Shown here: in pieces, positions 1 through 7,992 of the stretch
Layout: each line of letters begins with the position of its first letter
How positions within the stretch are numbered: the stretch's first letter is position 1
Source: CAYPNF01 sp964411985
Lineage (GTDB): Bacteria; Verrucomicrobiota; Verrucomicrobiia; Limisphaerales; J093
Assembly: GCA_964411985.1 (NCBI GenBank)
Contig: CAYPNF010000109.1
Coordinates: 1-11,574, forward strand
Length of the DNA: 11,574 nt
Reading direction: 5' to 3'
Notes under the pieces: model-generated
What the model saw: only the letters and a program-made list of their open reading frames with translations
What the model was told of the DNA's origin: nothing
Databases searched by the model: none
Made by a program: the position numbers and the translations under genes

Positions 1-3000
1 GGAACCCCGTTTCCGGCTGGTCGGGTGTCGGCTTGGAGGTGAAGTGCTCCCAGCTGGGGAGGGGTTCTTTGTTCGACCATGGCACGTGGATCTGCTTGGT
101 CTCCGTCAACAACCGGTTTTCCCGGACCTGGGTGATGCGCAAGGTGAACCCGCCGCGATGCTGTTCCGTGACGGGAAACTGGATGGAATCCTGGGTGATG
201 CCTTTGGCGGTCCAGTAGCGTTTGACGGTTTTGGATCGATGTTCGATTTCGACGAACGCCCTTCCTGAGCTGTATCCAGTGCCCCAGAGGGCGAGTAGGT
301 TTTCACCAGGTTGAAGAGTGTCCTTGCGAACGGCGACGTGGAAGGGCACGCGGGTGCCAAATTGCTTCTGGCCGGGCTTGTTCACCATCAGCGGCATCTT
401 GCTGCTCACCGGTTTGCCAAAGCGGTCGGTGCATTCCACCACCACTCGATACGCCCCTGCTGGCAGACGGCATTCGACAGCAGCCAAACCGTTGGTGTCG
501 GTTCGGAACCGGGCCGTGTGCGCAGCTTTGCCCAATGGCCAGTGGTTGGGATCCGAGAGGTCTTTGCCGGTCTCTGGTTCCTTGTCTTCGATCTCCATCG
601 GATAGTCCTGGCCCAAAAGCCGGGGACGTTGGACTTGGGAAGGGGGTTGGAGCGCGTAGACAGTCAGTTTGCCACCGGAGGACAGGGGTTGATCCCCAAG
701 ATCCGTCGTTTTCACCGAAAGTGTTGCGGATTCCCCATCGACGACCCACGAGGGTGCCTCGATTCTCGCTTGGAGCGCGGTGTAGCCCAGGTGCAACCGG
801 TGTTCTCCGGAACGCGTCTCTCCGGCGGAATCCGTGATGTCCGCGTGAACCCGGAACACGAAGATGGGCTCGTCCTTCTCAGGTATCTTTCCATCCGGTT
901 GCGGGGTGAACGAGACGGTGAAGGAGCCGTCCTGGGCGGTTCGGGCTGTTCCGTGAGCGATTTCCTGCTGATCGGAGTGCCGGGGGAATCCACCTCGCCT
1001 CCATCCGAACCAATCCCACCACCAGGGCATGCGGACCTCGCGGACCACCCGGTATTGGATGAGGGCATCATCGACGGGCGCTCCGGCATAGGTCATGGCT
1101 TGCCCTTTTACCGTGGCCTTTTCGCGAAGCTTGCCCCCTTCTTTGGGAGGTTCAAAGGGCACCTGGAATTTCGGGCGCTTGTACTCCTCCACGTTCACCC
1201 AGGCCTGCCCCCGGAATCCCTCGACGACCGAAAGGCGCATTCGGCCCATCAGCCGGTCGCGGGGCGCCGTGAAGCTTCCACTGAACGAGCCCACTTTGTT
1301 GGAACGGTGGCGCAAGCGGGTGATCTCTTTGCCGTTTGCATCCAGGAACGCCACGGTCACATCCTGTTCGGCGATGGTCCGGTAGGAGTTGGTGGAAGGG
1401 TCAGCGGACAGGCAAATCCCTTTGTAATAGATGAGCTGTCCCGGACGATAGATGGCCCGGTCGGTGAACAGTTGCGTGACCTGCGTTTTGGGGCTTCGGG
1501 CAGATCCTTGCGGCATCATCCAGAGGGATTCGAGGTTGGAAACCTCCTGGTCTTGCCACCGTGCATGGAGAATCACATTCCGGGAAGCATCGGCTTTGAG
1601 CGTGAACCAGCCGTCAGGATCCGTGGTGAGCGGAGGCATTGCCGAAAAGGAACCGTTGTTTTCGCTCCGATAGGGGGTGACGACGGCGTTCGTGATAGGT
1701 TCTCCGGACTCGGCATCGGTGACCAGGCCGTCGATGCTTCCTGCGCCGCTTCGGGAGATGAGGGAGAGTCGGCTGACCCACACGCCGGTGGCGGCGATGT
1801 CGTTGGTGTTGTGGGTGAAGGAAGGGTCCGAATTTGCCACCAGGGTGTAGAAGCCCGAGGGAATCTTGGTCGGAACCGGCAGTTCGATGGTACGTAACTC
1901 GTAGGGTTTGGCTTTCGGAAGCGCATTGGACCAAGCGTACGCCGGGGGAGTGGTGAGCAGTTTTTGGAGCTCGTCAGGTTGAAGGTTCTCGCCTCCCGCG
2001 CGTCGCTGTAAGAGCAGCTGGCTCCAGTTTCGTTTGTAAAGGCGGAAGCCGACCGTGCCAACATTGCGATATTTGACTTGGATCTTCGCCTCCGGGCTGG
2101 ACCAGACCCGCTCTGTCTCGATCGATGCCTGCCTGGCTTCGAGGGTGCTGAGCAGGCTGCGGCACTGCGCCGCACCAGGGGACTTTGGATACGCTTTCGC
2201 TCCTCGAGTGGCTGTCTCGTGTGCCAGGTCGAGTTTTTCATCTTCGTGAAACGACGAGGCTACCTGGAAAAGGACCATCGCCGAATGCTCGTGACTGGAG
2301 TATCGCCGGGCGAGGTCCGAGGCGGTCTCCCGGAATCGGGCGGACGCGCCTTCGCCGACCGCAGCGTTCTTGACATAGAGCAGCCGCTGCAGATCGGCAT
2401 CCAACAGGGCCGATGGATCACTGTCCCGGCGATGAAAGCGAAGCAGTTCCTGGTAGAGAAGGATGGCTTTCAGGGACGGGGAGTTGGTATCGGTCGTGTC
2501 CGGTTTCCAGCGAAGAAACGAGTCGAGCGGAGCGAAGGCATCGCTGTCGACCGGAAACTCGAATCGGTCCTGGGGCCTGCTGGCGGCCTGTTCACCGGCT
2601 GAATAGAAAGCGAGGGCTTCCTGTGCAAGGAAATCGTAGAGCGTGGGGCGGTACGAATCCGGAACCGTCCCTTTTTCCAGGAACGCGTCATACTGCGCGA
2701 CGGGGATCCGCTGCAACTGGGTTTTGGCGGCCAGCGCTTTCGTGAAGAGCGAGTCGATCCGTCCGAACAGCCGGGGAAGATCCCAAGTGGTGAAATCGTT
2801 GCCCGGGGCCTGCTCGGTGGAGGTGCGTTGCATGAACCTCCAGCGGTTCATGCTGAAGTACTGCCAATAGTAACGAGCCAGGATGGTATCCACGACCGGT
2901 TGGACCTCCGGTGGCAGGTTGGTGGCGACCGCCTCCAGGCTCAGGACCTTTTCCTCGGGTCGTCCGCCCTGCACGTAACCCTGCAAGGAGACCTTTTCGA

Positions 3001-3217
3001 GCAGGGCGCGGAGATGCTCTGGCCATAGCTTCCGCGCAGCTGTCTCGCTTAGAATAGGTTCCAGCTCTTTGAGCGCGGTCTGGGGTAAGCCTTTGTTCTT
3101 GGCTTCGTTGACCTTAGACCATCTTGGGTTCGTTGCCTGCTGCGCGGTGAGATGCGACATGGCGATCATTCCTGCCATTCCCAACATCAGAATTTGCCTC
3201 AACATACCTTTGCCCAT
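1..3217 (-). CDS. Alpha-2-macroglobulin family protein, N-terminal 1072 residues (runs off left edge)
   Basis: An uninterrupted minus-strand frame runs from the ATG at 3217 to the left edge. The start MGKGMLRQILMLGMAGMIAM is followed by HLTAQQ, which fits a Sec signal peptide cut near residue 25. Residues 27 to about 375 are mostly helical and may form TPR-like repeats. Beta-rich macroglobulin domains begin near YRNVGTVGF (383-391). A carboxypeptidase-regulatory-like segment, GSIDGLVTDAESGEP, lies near residues 493-507. The MG2 signature TDRAIYRPGQ is at 585-594 and VEEYKRPKF at 676-684. A Trp-rich loop, WWWDWFGW, starts at 732. Family members are periplasmic or outer-membrane protease traps; full-length members of this type are usually about 1900-2000 residues, so roughly half is present. 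The thioester (CxEQ) region, if it exists, lies outside the window. An ATG at 3205 (M5) is an alternative start. Family assignment is firm; trapping activity is inferred. Confidence 0.93.
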   Translation of the reverse strand, partial: MGKGMLRQILMLGMAGMIAMSHLTAQQATNPRWSKVNEAKNKGLPQTALKELEPILSETAARKLWPEHLRALLEKVSLQGYVQGGRPEEKVLSLEAVATNLPPEVQPVVDTILARYYWQYFSMNRWRFMQRTSTEQAPGNDFTTWDLPRLFGRIDSLFTKALAAKTQLQRIPVAQYDAFLEKGTVPDSYRPTLYDFLAQEALAFYSAGEQAASRPQDRFEFPVDSDAFAPLDSFLRWKPDTTDTNSPSLKAILLYQELLRFHRRDSDPSALLDADLQRLLYVKNAAVGEGASARFRETASDLARRYSSHEHSAMVLFQVASSFHEDEKLDLAHETATRGAKAYPKSPGAAQCRSLLSTLEARQASIETERVWSSPEAKIQVKYRNVGTVGFRLYKRNWSQLLLQRRAGGENLQPDELQKLLTTPPAYAWSNALPKAKPYELRTIELPVPTKIPSGFYTLVANSDPSFTHNTNDIAATGVWVSRLSLISRSGAGSIDGLVTDAESGEPITNAVVTPYRSENNGSFSAMPPLTTDPDGWFTLKADASRNVILHARWQDQEVSNLESLWMMPQGSARSPKTQVTQLFTDRAIYRPGQLIYYKGICLSADPSTNSYRTIAEQDVTVAFLDANGKEITRLRHRSNKVGSFSGSFTAPRDRLMGRMRLSVVEGFRGQAWVNVEEYKRPKFQVPFEPPKEGGKLREKATVKGQAMTYAGAPVDDALIQYRVVREVRMPWWWDWFGWRRGGFPRHSDQQEIAHGTARTAQDGSFTVSFTPQPDGKIPEKDEPIFVFRVHADITDSAGETRSGEHRLHLGYTALQARIEAPSWVVDGESATLSVKTTDLGDQPLSSGGKLTVYALQPPSQVQRPRLLGQDYPMEIEDKEPETGKDLSDPNHWPLGKAAHTARFRTDTNGLAAVECRLPAGAYRVVVECTDRFGKPVSSKMPLMVNKPGQKQFGTRVPFHVAVRKDTLQPGENLLALWGTGYSSGRAFVEIEHRSKTVKRYWTAKGITQDSIQFPVTEQHRGGFTLRITQVRENRLLTETKQIHVPWSNKEPLPSWEHFTSKPTPDQPETGF

Positions 3218-3354
3218 TCTCGTCTATTTATTCGGCACTTGCCACTATGGAATTGGACGGAAGGGGAGAACAGATACTCCTTTCTTCATGCGGATTCCCT
3301 GAGCGACGAAAGCTTGCGATCTCAGGTCAACCGTGCTCCATTCGGGTGCGTGGC
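3218..3354. promoter_or_regulatory. Divergent intergenic region between alpha-2-macroglobulin and HTH-like gene
   Basis: This 137-bp gap separates two divergent genes, so promoters for both should lie here. I could not find a convincing -35/-10 pair in either direction. An open plus-strand frame crosses the gap from 3247 into the HTH-like gene, but its extra 36 residues lack family-like sequence, so I treat it as noncoding. Confidence 0.4.
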
Positions 3355-3594
3355 ATGAATACTGATTCTGAGCGCAACCTCGGGGTACAGCCTATCCAGC
3401 GGATTCTGGAAGAGCACAACTTGAAAGCGCACTCCGTGGTGAGCGCTTCCGAGGTGCCGATGACCCATAAAATGGTGGCTCGTGCCTGCAAGGGGCGTCG
3501 TCTGACCCTTAACACTCAGCTGATTGTGCTGAACGCCCTCAACCGCGCCACGGGGCGAAATTACGGGCTCAAGGATCTTTTTAACTACTCCTGA
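3355..3594 (+). CDS. Small HTH-like DNA-binding protein (79 aa)
   Basis: The protein starts MNTDSERNLG and ends LKDLFNYS. The predicted helix order resembles a compact Cro/XRE-type fold: PIQRILEEHNL (13-23), a short helix around 25-32, a candidate recognition helix THKMVARACKGRRL (37-50) rich in Lys and Arg, and NTQLIVLNALNRATG (53-67), followed by YGLKDLFNY. I recall similar small proteins with the pattern 'THKMVARA.KGRRLT.NT' in Verrucomicrobia, where they are unannotated; this is memory, not a search. The ATG at 3355 is preferred over 3247 because family-like sequence begins here. No clear Shine-Dalgarno site precedes it. The glycosylasparaginase follows after 49 bp on the same strand, so co-transcription is possible. 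DNA binding is inferred from the helix pattern. Confidence 0.75.
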   Translation: MNTDSERNLGVQPIQRILEEHNLKAHSVVSASEVPMTHKMVARACKGRRLTLNTQLIVLNALNRATGRNYGLKDLFNYS

Positions 3595-3643
3595 ACCAGT
3601 TACTTAGGGATTCGTTGGCCTTCCTCCCACGTCCTAGAACGCT

Positions 3644-4630
3644 ATGAAAATGTCCCGACGCCGTTTCACGATCGATGCCGCTTTGGCTTGTGCAGGTGCC
3701 GCAGTCGTAGAGACGGTTGCCTCCGCGGCGGAAACCTCATCCATGGCCGGTGGGCCCCCCTTGGTGATTTCCACTTGGGCGTTCGGCAAGGCTGCGAACG
3801 ATGCGGCCTTGAGGATTCTCGAGACCGGAGGGCCTCTACTCGATGCGGTCGAGCAGGGGATCTGGGTGACGGAGGGGGATCGCACCATGACTTCCGTGGG
3901 TCTCAGCGGGGCTCCGAACGCAGCGGGGGTGTCTCAGTTGGACGCATGTATCATGCTTGGGCCTGGTCATAAAGCGGGGAGTGTGGCGGGCTTGGAGGGG
4001 ATCAAACACCCTATTTCAGCCGCAAGGCGAGTGATGGAGAAAACGAAGCATGTCATGTTAGTGGGCGAGGGGGCGCGGATGTTTGCCCTGGAGCAGGGCC
4101 TGGAATCGGTAAAGATCGATTCCCGGGCAAAGTACCAAGCGTGGCAGAAGAAGCGCAAACGGGACTTGGCGCAGGCCGCCAAGCATCCTGCTGGAGCGAA
4201 GAACCATGATACGCTCGCGCTCCTGGTCTTGGGCGCGGATCGGAATCTGGCAGGAGGTTGTTCCACCAGCGGAATGAAAGATAAGCTCCCCGGGAGGGTG
4301 GGGGACAGCCCAATCCTGGGCAGCGGGCTTTACGTGGACAATGAGGTGGGAGCTGCCGGTGCTACGGGAATTGGGGAAAACGTGATGCGCCACTGTGGCT
4401 CGTACTTGGTGGTGGAATTGATGCGGCAAGGAATGCCTCCCCAGGAGGCGTGTGCCGAGGCGGTGCGTAGAATCGTTCGCAAGGAAGCTTCAGCCGCCAA
4501 CCTTCACATCAATTTCGTGGCGCTCGATAGAAAGGGGCGCTTCGGTGCGGCAGGTTCCAGCCCCGGGTTTCAGTACGCAGTCGCATATCAGGGTAACAGC
4601 CAGGTCTTTTCCGCCGCCCTGATCTCCTAG
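3644..4630 (+). CDS. N4-(beta-N-acetylglucosaminyl)-L-asparaginase (glycosylasparaginase), Tat-exported
   Basis: This 328-residue Ntn-hydrolase cleaves the GlcNAc-asparagine bond of N-linked glycoprotein remnants. The N-terminus SRRRFTIDAALACAGAA is a Tat-type signal, so it probably acts in the periplasm. STWAFGKAANDAA (43-55) matches the family's substrate-binding segment, with W45 at the position of the Trp typical of true glycosylasparaginases. The autocleavage site is KNHDT, making T190 the nucleophile and N-terminus of the mature beta chain. CSTSGMKDKLPGRVGDSPI (206-224) holds the Arg and Asp (R218, D221) that bind the substrate in the human enzyme, and GATGIGE (239-245) carries the conserved TG. 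All catalytic landmarks are present and the length is normal, so the gene looks intact. Either M1 or M3 could be the start; no strong Shine-Dalgarno site is seen. The stop codon overlaps the left end of the first hairpin repeat. Confidence 0.94.
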   Translation: MKMSRRRFTIDAALACAGAAVVETVASAAETSSMAGGPPLVISTWAFGKAANDAALRILETGGPLLDAVEQGIWVTEGDRTMTSVGLSGAPNAAGVSQLDACIMLGPGHKAGSVAGLEGIKHPISAARRVMEKTKHVMLVGEGARMFALEQGLESVKIDSRAKYQAWQKKRKRDLAQAAKHPAGAKNHDTLALLVLGADRNLAGGCSTSGMKDKLPGRVGDSPILGSGLYVDNEVGAAGATGIGENVMRHCGSYLVVELMRQGMPPQEACAEAVRRIVRKEASAANLHINFVALDRKGRFGAAGSSPGFQYAVAYQGNSQVFSAALIS

Positions 4631-4685
4631 GATGGTTTGGGTGGTGGCTCTCCATCGGGTAGCTCGCCCCTCGCTGAGGGGCGAG
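4629..4685. repeat. Hairpin repeat, copy A
   Basis: The unit begins AGGATGG (4629-4635), overlapping the glycosylasparaginase stop, and continues with GGCTC-TCCATCGGGT (4646-4660). It then forms a hairpin with arms CTCGCCCCTC (4663-4672) and GAGGGGCGAG (4676-4685) and loop GCT. Copy B at 4776-4827 shares the same order of elements. No T-run follows on the plus strand, so it is not a classic terminator for the upstream gene. It probably belongs to a REP-like dispersed family. Confidence 0.8.
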
Positions 4686-4747
4686 ACCAGGCGACCGTTC
4701 GCCCCTTGAACGATAGAGGCTCCAAAGGGACATGCGGTAGGTTGGAC

Positions 4748-4770
4748 TCGACGCCTCGGCGAGGCATCGA
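4748..4770. repeat. 23-bp palindrome related to the flanking hairpin repeats
   Basis: TCGA-C-GCCTCG-G-CGAGGC-A-TCGA is palindromic except for one mismatch pair (C4752/A4766) and a central G. Its CCTCG/CGAGG core is the same as that in copies A and B, and it lies between them, so it may be a diverged or half unit of the same family. Confidence 0.65.
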
Positions 4771-4775
4771 CCACC

Positions 4776-4827
4776 AGGATGGCCGGGCTCTCTCCATCGG
4801 GTGGTTTGCCCCTCGCCGAGGGGCAAA
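4776..4827. repeat. Hairpin repeat, copy B
   Basis: AGGATGG (4776-4782) is followed by GGGCTC-TCTCCATCGGGT and a perfect odd palindrome: TTTGCCCCTCG (4805-4815), central C, CGAGGGGCAAA (4817-4827). Compared with copy A, two C:G pairs of the outer stem have become T:A pairs on both arms, so pairing is kept. The element sits between the convergent glycosylasparaginase and HzsA-related genes. It could act as a processing or termination structure, but no proper T-run follows on either strand. Confidence 0.8.
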
Positions 4828-4892
4828 AGCCAATCTCGCCCACTGTTTAAGTTGTTCCGGATCCTTCTCTAAACAGGCCCAATCAGGCTACT

Positions 4893-7217
4893 CTAGTCCG
4901 TGTCGTAGACTTTCGTCCCCTGCGTTATCGCGTTTCGGCGACGCTGTTCCGCGAGTTGGCGTTGCGTGTATTTTTGTTCGCGCCACTGGTCCATCTCGCA
5001 CGCTTCAAATCCCGGCATATCGGCCTCAGGGTGTCGGGCTTGGTATTGAGCCCCATCCTGGATGATTTTGAGAGCCTCCCGGTAGGCTTCCGAGGTGGGA
5101 TCGGTTAAGCCCTTGAGGCACGGGCTGAGCGCAGGGCGCTCGAAGGAAACCTGAGGCCCGCGATTATTCCCGTGATCGGCCTGTCCTCGGAGCGGGATCT
5201 TCGTGAGTTCCTCGAGCCTCTGCAGTTGGGCGTCGTTCAAAGGGGCGCGTCCCGCGAGGTTGGCCGGGTTGGCGCTCGCGTAACTGGGATAATAGGGGGC
5301 GTTCAGATCAATCCAAGTGGCGAGCCGATCGAACTCCTCGCGCGTGAGTTGGACATCCTTGTGGCCGGAACGAAGCATTTGGATCATCTTGCTGGGATAG
5401 GAACCCCAACTGCGGGCGCTCTTGTTGTCCGAAGGCCCGGCCCCGATGGCGGCGATGAGTTTCTTGCGCCAAAGTTCGTTGTAAGAAGTGTTGAAGACCA
5501 GGTCGCGGTCGCCGCAGAGCAGGAGTTTGTCGCCGCCTTTCTTCCCGTGGTCATGGCATTCCACACAGTGCCGATCCAGCACCGGTTGCACTTCCGCCAG
5601 GTAGTTGAAGAGGCGAGCGGGGCCGTACCAGCCGTCCAGACGCGATGGCGCCCGTCGCAGGGCTTTGGGCGAGTTCGCCGAAAGACCCTGCGGTGCGGAG
5701 CGGCGATCCTCATGGCATCCGACGCAGCCAGTGGTTTCACCCGATTGCGCGATCGTTCCGCTGCGCATGGATTGCACCATCATCCCGTTCTCGTCCAACA
5801 GTTGGAAGTAGACAAAGGTGTCCGCGGGCACCTCGAACGAGGCGGATCCATCTTCCTCCACCGGCACCACGCCCAGGATTCGCTTGTTGTTGAAATCATG
5901 CCAGTTCATCGCCGGGGCTTCCTGTCCCTGTCCGTTCCACGAAGTTCGCGTCCAGGTGCGTTTCTCGGGGGATTCGACGACGCGCAGAGCCTTGATCGTG
6001 CCGCGGGGAATGGCGTCCATGCCTAGGCCCTGATAAACATCGGTCACGAAGAACGTCCCCTTGCCTCCCTGGTAGTCGCGCCGTTCCGGGATGACCGGGG
6101 GACGAGTTTGGGGTCGGAGGGGCATCGGATCGAAACAGCCGGGAGCCTCCGCGTGAACGAGTGTTTCATTCCCTGCCAGGTCGAGGAGATAGATCCCCAT
6201 TTCTTCGCCTTTCCCCGTCATTCGCGAACAGAGGAAGTGACTGGAGTCGACGGGGAAGGGGTCCTCGTACTTGGCCTTGATCCCCGTGAAGGCATCGAAG
6301 ATCTGCCACCCCTCATCGCGAACCAGGCTTACGGCGTCAGCGGGCCAGGTGCGAACCACTGGGCTCCGGCCGTCTAATCCCAACCGGCGGTCCACGATGG
6401 CGAGAGCTCCCCACGGCCGATCATGGCAGGAGCTGAAGTTGCACAGGACCAACTCCGTCCCCGGGATGATTCGACCCTCGAGCACGGCGCCTGGCGATGG
6501 GGTGTTGTTGCCCCAGTAGACCGCATGACCGGTCCCGTCCGGGTTGCTAGTCCAGAGTCCCTGGGCGTCCCCAAAGTTGCGGTCTACGTACTCCCAGCGG
6601 TCGTAGAGGATGCGTCCATCGGGCATGAGGGAGGAATGGCCTTCGAACAAGGTGCTCTTGCCGATTTGGTGGATGTTGGCGCCATCCGCGTTCATGCGGT
6701 ACAGGTTGGCCATGATGTGCCGGTTGCACATGCAGTACTTCGGTTCCCGGGTAGAGGAGAAGACGATGGAGTCGTCGGGTAGATACAGCGGATCCAGATC
6801 ATCCACGTCTTTGGCTTTGGTGAGCTGCCGCAAGCCTGTGCCATCCGCCTGGATCTCGTAGATATGATAGCTGTCTTCCACATTCCGGCGCATCGAGAAA
6901 ACGATTCTCTGCCCGCTAAAATGAACCTCCGGATCCCGGATCACTCCCTCCGTCGTGGAGAGCAGGGTGGTGACTCGCGGGGAGCCCTTCAGATGGAGGA
7001 GTTTCAGTGCCCCTCCCGGGGTGAAAGCACCGTCGTTGTATTCATGCAACGCCTTGGGAAAGAACGTGGCGGTGTTGTGGTGGTCGGGACGGTACTGCTG
7101 TCGGGTGACGAATAGGATCGGATCTTGCCGGATTGCGTCCAGATTCTGGGTCGACTCCGCGAGGGTTAAGGCCGCGCAGATCAAATACCCAGCCACCAAT
7201 GCAGTGCTGATTTTCAT
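4893..7217 (-). CDS. HzsA-related di-heme c-type cytochrome with WD40/PD40-like propeller
   Basis: The 774-residue protein starts at the ATG at 7217, where MKISTALVAGYLICAALTLA is a clear Sec signal peptide; the frame stays open to an ATG at 7436, but that extension lacks signal-like or family-like sequence. Propeller repeats occupy about residues 33-360, with TolB/PD40-type motifs such as RIVFSMRR (104-111), EIQADGTGLRQLT (121-133), SIVFSSTREPKYCMCNRH and NLYRMNADG, and a SSCHDRPWG segment near 262-270. A beta-sandwich-like middle region follows. Two c-heme sites come next: C498-VG-C-H502 and C551-VE-C-H555. The C-terminal tail, from about 690, contains DMPGFEACEMDQWREQKY, which I recall from PVC-group PD40 proteins. 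Length and order resemble the hydrazine synthase alpha subunit (about 800 residues). No beta or gamma subunit lies nearby, so hydrazine synthesis is unlikely; the substrate is unknown. It probably acts in the periplasm in electron transfer or redox catalysis. Confidence 0.85.
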   Translation of the reverse strand: MKISTALVAGYLICAALTLAESTQNLDAIRQDPILFVTRQQYRPDHHNTATFFPKALHEYNDGAFTPGGALKLLHLKGSPRVTTLLSTTEGVIRDPEVHFSGQRIVFSMRRNVEDSYHIYEIQADGTGLRQLTKAKDVDDLDPLYLPDDSIVFSSTREPKYCMCNRHIMANLYRMNADGANIHQIGKSTLFEGHSSLMPDGRILYDRWEYVDRNFGDAQGLWTSNPDGTGHAVYWGNNTPSPGAVLEGRIIPGTELVLCNFSSCHDRPWGALAIVDRRLGLDGRSPVVRTWPADAVSLVRDEGWQIFDAFTGIKAKYEDPFPVDSSHFLCSRMTGKGEEMGIYLLDLAGNETLVHAEAPGCFDPMPLRPQTRPPVIPERRDYQGGKGTFFVTDVYQGLGMDAIPRGTIKALRVVESPEKRTWTRTSWNGQGQEAPAMNWHDFNNKRILGVVPVEEDGSASFEVPADTFVYFQLLDENGMMVQSMRSGTIAQSGETTGCVGCHEDRRSAPQGLSANSPKALRRAPSRLDGWYGPARLFNYLAEVQPVLDRHCVECHDHGKKGGDKLLLCGDRDLVFNTSYNELWRKKLIAAIGAGPSDNKSARSWGSYPSKMIQMLRSGHKDVQLTREEFDRLATWIDLNAPYYPSYASANPANLAGRAPLNDAQLQRLEELTKIPLRGQADHGNNRGPQVSFERPALSPCLKGLTDPTSEAYREALKIIQDGAQYQARHPEADMPGFEACEMDQWREQKYTQRQLAEQRRRNAITQGTKVYDTD

Positions 7218-7444
7218 GACGTGACTGTGGGTGAGACTGACTCGGCGGAAAGGGGATGTAAACGGCGAAAAACACCGCGCTAGCGGTTTCCGTGTTTGGG
7301 GGTGACTCGGCCAGTTCACCTGCCAACTCTGCCAACGGGGGATCGGAAAACGGTTTGCGCACTGGCTTTGTATTCTGTAGGTTCTGAACGGGATCCCTAA
7401 GAAGAAAGCTGGACGCAAGAACTGGAACCGAGCCACTCATCCTT
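7218..7444. promoter_or_regulatory. Divergent intergenic region, HzsA-related gene and STN-like gene
   Basis: This 227-bp gap lies between divergent starts at 7217 (minus) and 7445 (plus) and must hold their promoters. I could not assign a confident -35/-10 pair or operator. No Shine-Dalgarno site is evident just upstream of either ATG. Confidence 0.35.
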
Positions 7445-7882
7445 ATGTCATCCATCTCATTTTGGGCCAACACGCTTTTCCTATCGGTTGGCCTGTACGC
7501 CTGCGCTGCGGAGACGCATAACATGACTCTCCTGAACTGCCCTGTGGAGAAGTTGATTGAGGACTATACCGTGCTGCAGAAGAGGAATGGGGTGGAGGTG
7601 GTGACCGCTTCCAATGTTCACAAAATGCCAGCCATCACTATTACCCTGGATTACAGGTATGAAGGAACCGAAGCCGACCGAGCCCGGATTCTAGAGAAGA
7701 TCCTGCTGAAGAAGACCGGGATCATCGCCACACGGGTGGAGACCAACTTGGTGTCACTCGTTTGGAACGACGCTCTCTGGAAGAAGATGGGTCCTGTCTG
7801 GAGCTCTCAGGAGATCCAGCTTTGGGGTTCTCAAAAGACCGTTGCGCCGCCTTCGATTCCGGCACTGGATGCCAGGGAGTAG
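7445..7882 (+). CDS. Small exported protein with a secretin N-terminal (STN/N0)-like domain
   Basis: This 145-residue protein begins with a hydrophobic segment (SFWANTLFLSVGLYACAAE) that fits a Sec signal peptide, or just possibly a poor lipobox around C20. Residues 27-109 have the layout of the short secretin/TonB N-terminal domain: MTLLNCPVEKLIEDYTVLQK, then GVEVVTASNVHKMPAITITL, then an EADRARILEKILLKKTGI helix, then a strand ending VSLVWNDA. This matches the usual 'L.F.DAPVD.VL..Y..LTG...' to 'TITL....T..EAL..LE..L...GI.LV' pattern of GspD-like proteins, but no secretin barrel follows. The domain call rests on pattern resemblance and is moderate. It may be a periplasmic adaptor or a remnant of a secretion gene. 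The oxidoreductase starts 110 bp downstream on the same strand. Confidence 0.6.
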   Translation: MSSISFWANTLFLSVGLYACAAETHNMTLLNCPVEKLIEDYTVLQKRNGVEVVTASNVHKMPAITITLDYRYEGTEADRARILEKILLKKTGIIATRVETNLVSLVWNDALWKKMGPVWSSQEIQLWGSQKTVAPPSIPALDARE

Positions 7883-7992
7883 GAGTAACCGGAAGGTCTT
7901 TGCCGCGGCTCCGTCCTCCCGAGCGGCCGACAATGCGAGGTCGAAAGAAAGTAACCTTGGACACGCGAAAGACGTCCTGATAAGAACCATCT

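Noticed and set aside
311..1897. 528-codon plus-strand open frame
   Set aside because: It is antisense to the alpha-2-macroglobulin, whose minus-strand frame has clear family motifs; the plus-strand product has no recognisable domain and looks like a GC-rich shadow.
4629..4827. CRISPR array
   Set aside because: Only two full repeat copies with unequal internal sequence and no regular spacers or cas genes.
4490..4843. Short minus-strand frames across the repeat patch
   Set aside because: They translate the hairpin repeats and give repeated Arg/Gly/Pro-rich peptides; this is a translation of repeats rather than a gene.
5172..6026. 284-codon plus-strand open frame
   Set aside because: Antisense to the haem-motif region of the HzsA-related gene; no signature of its own.
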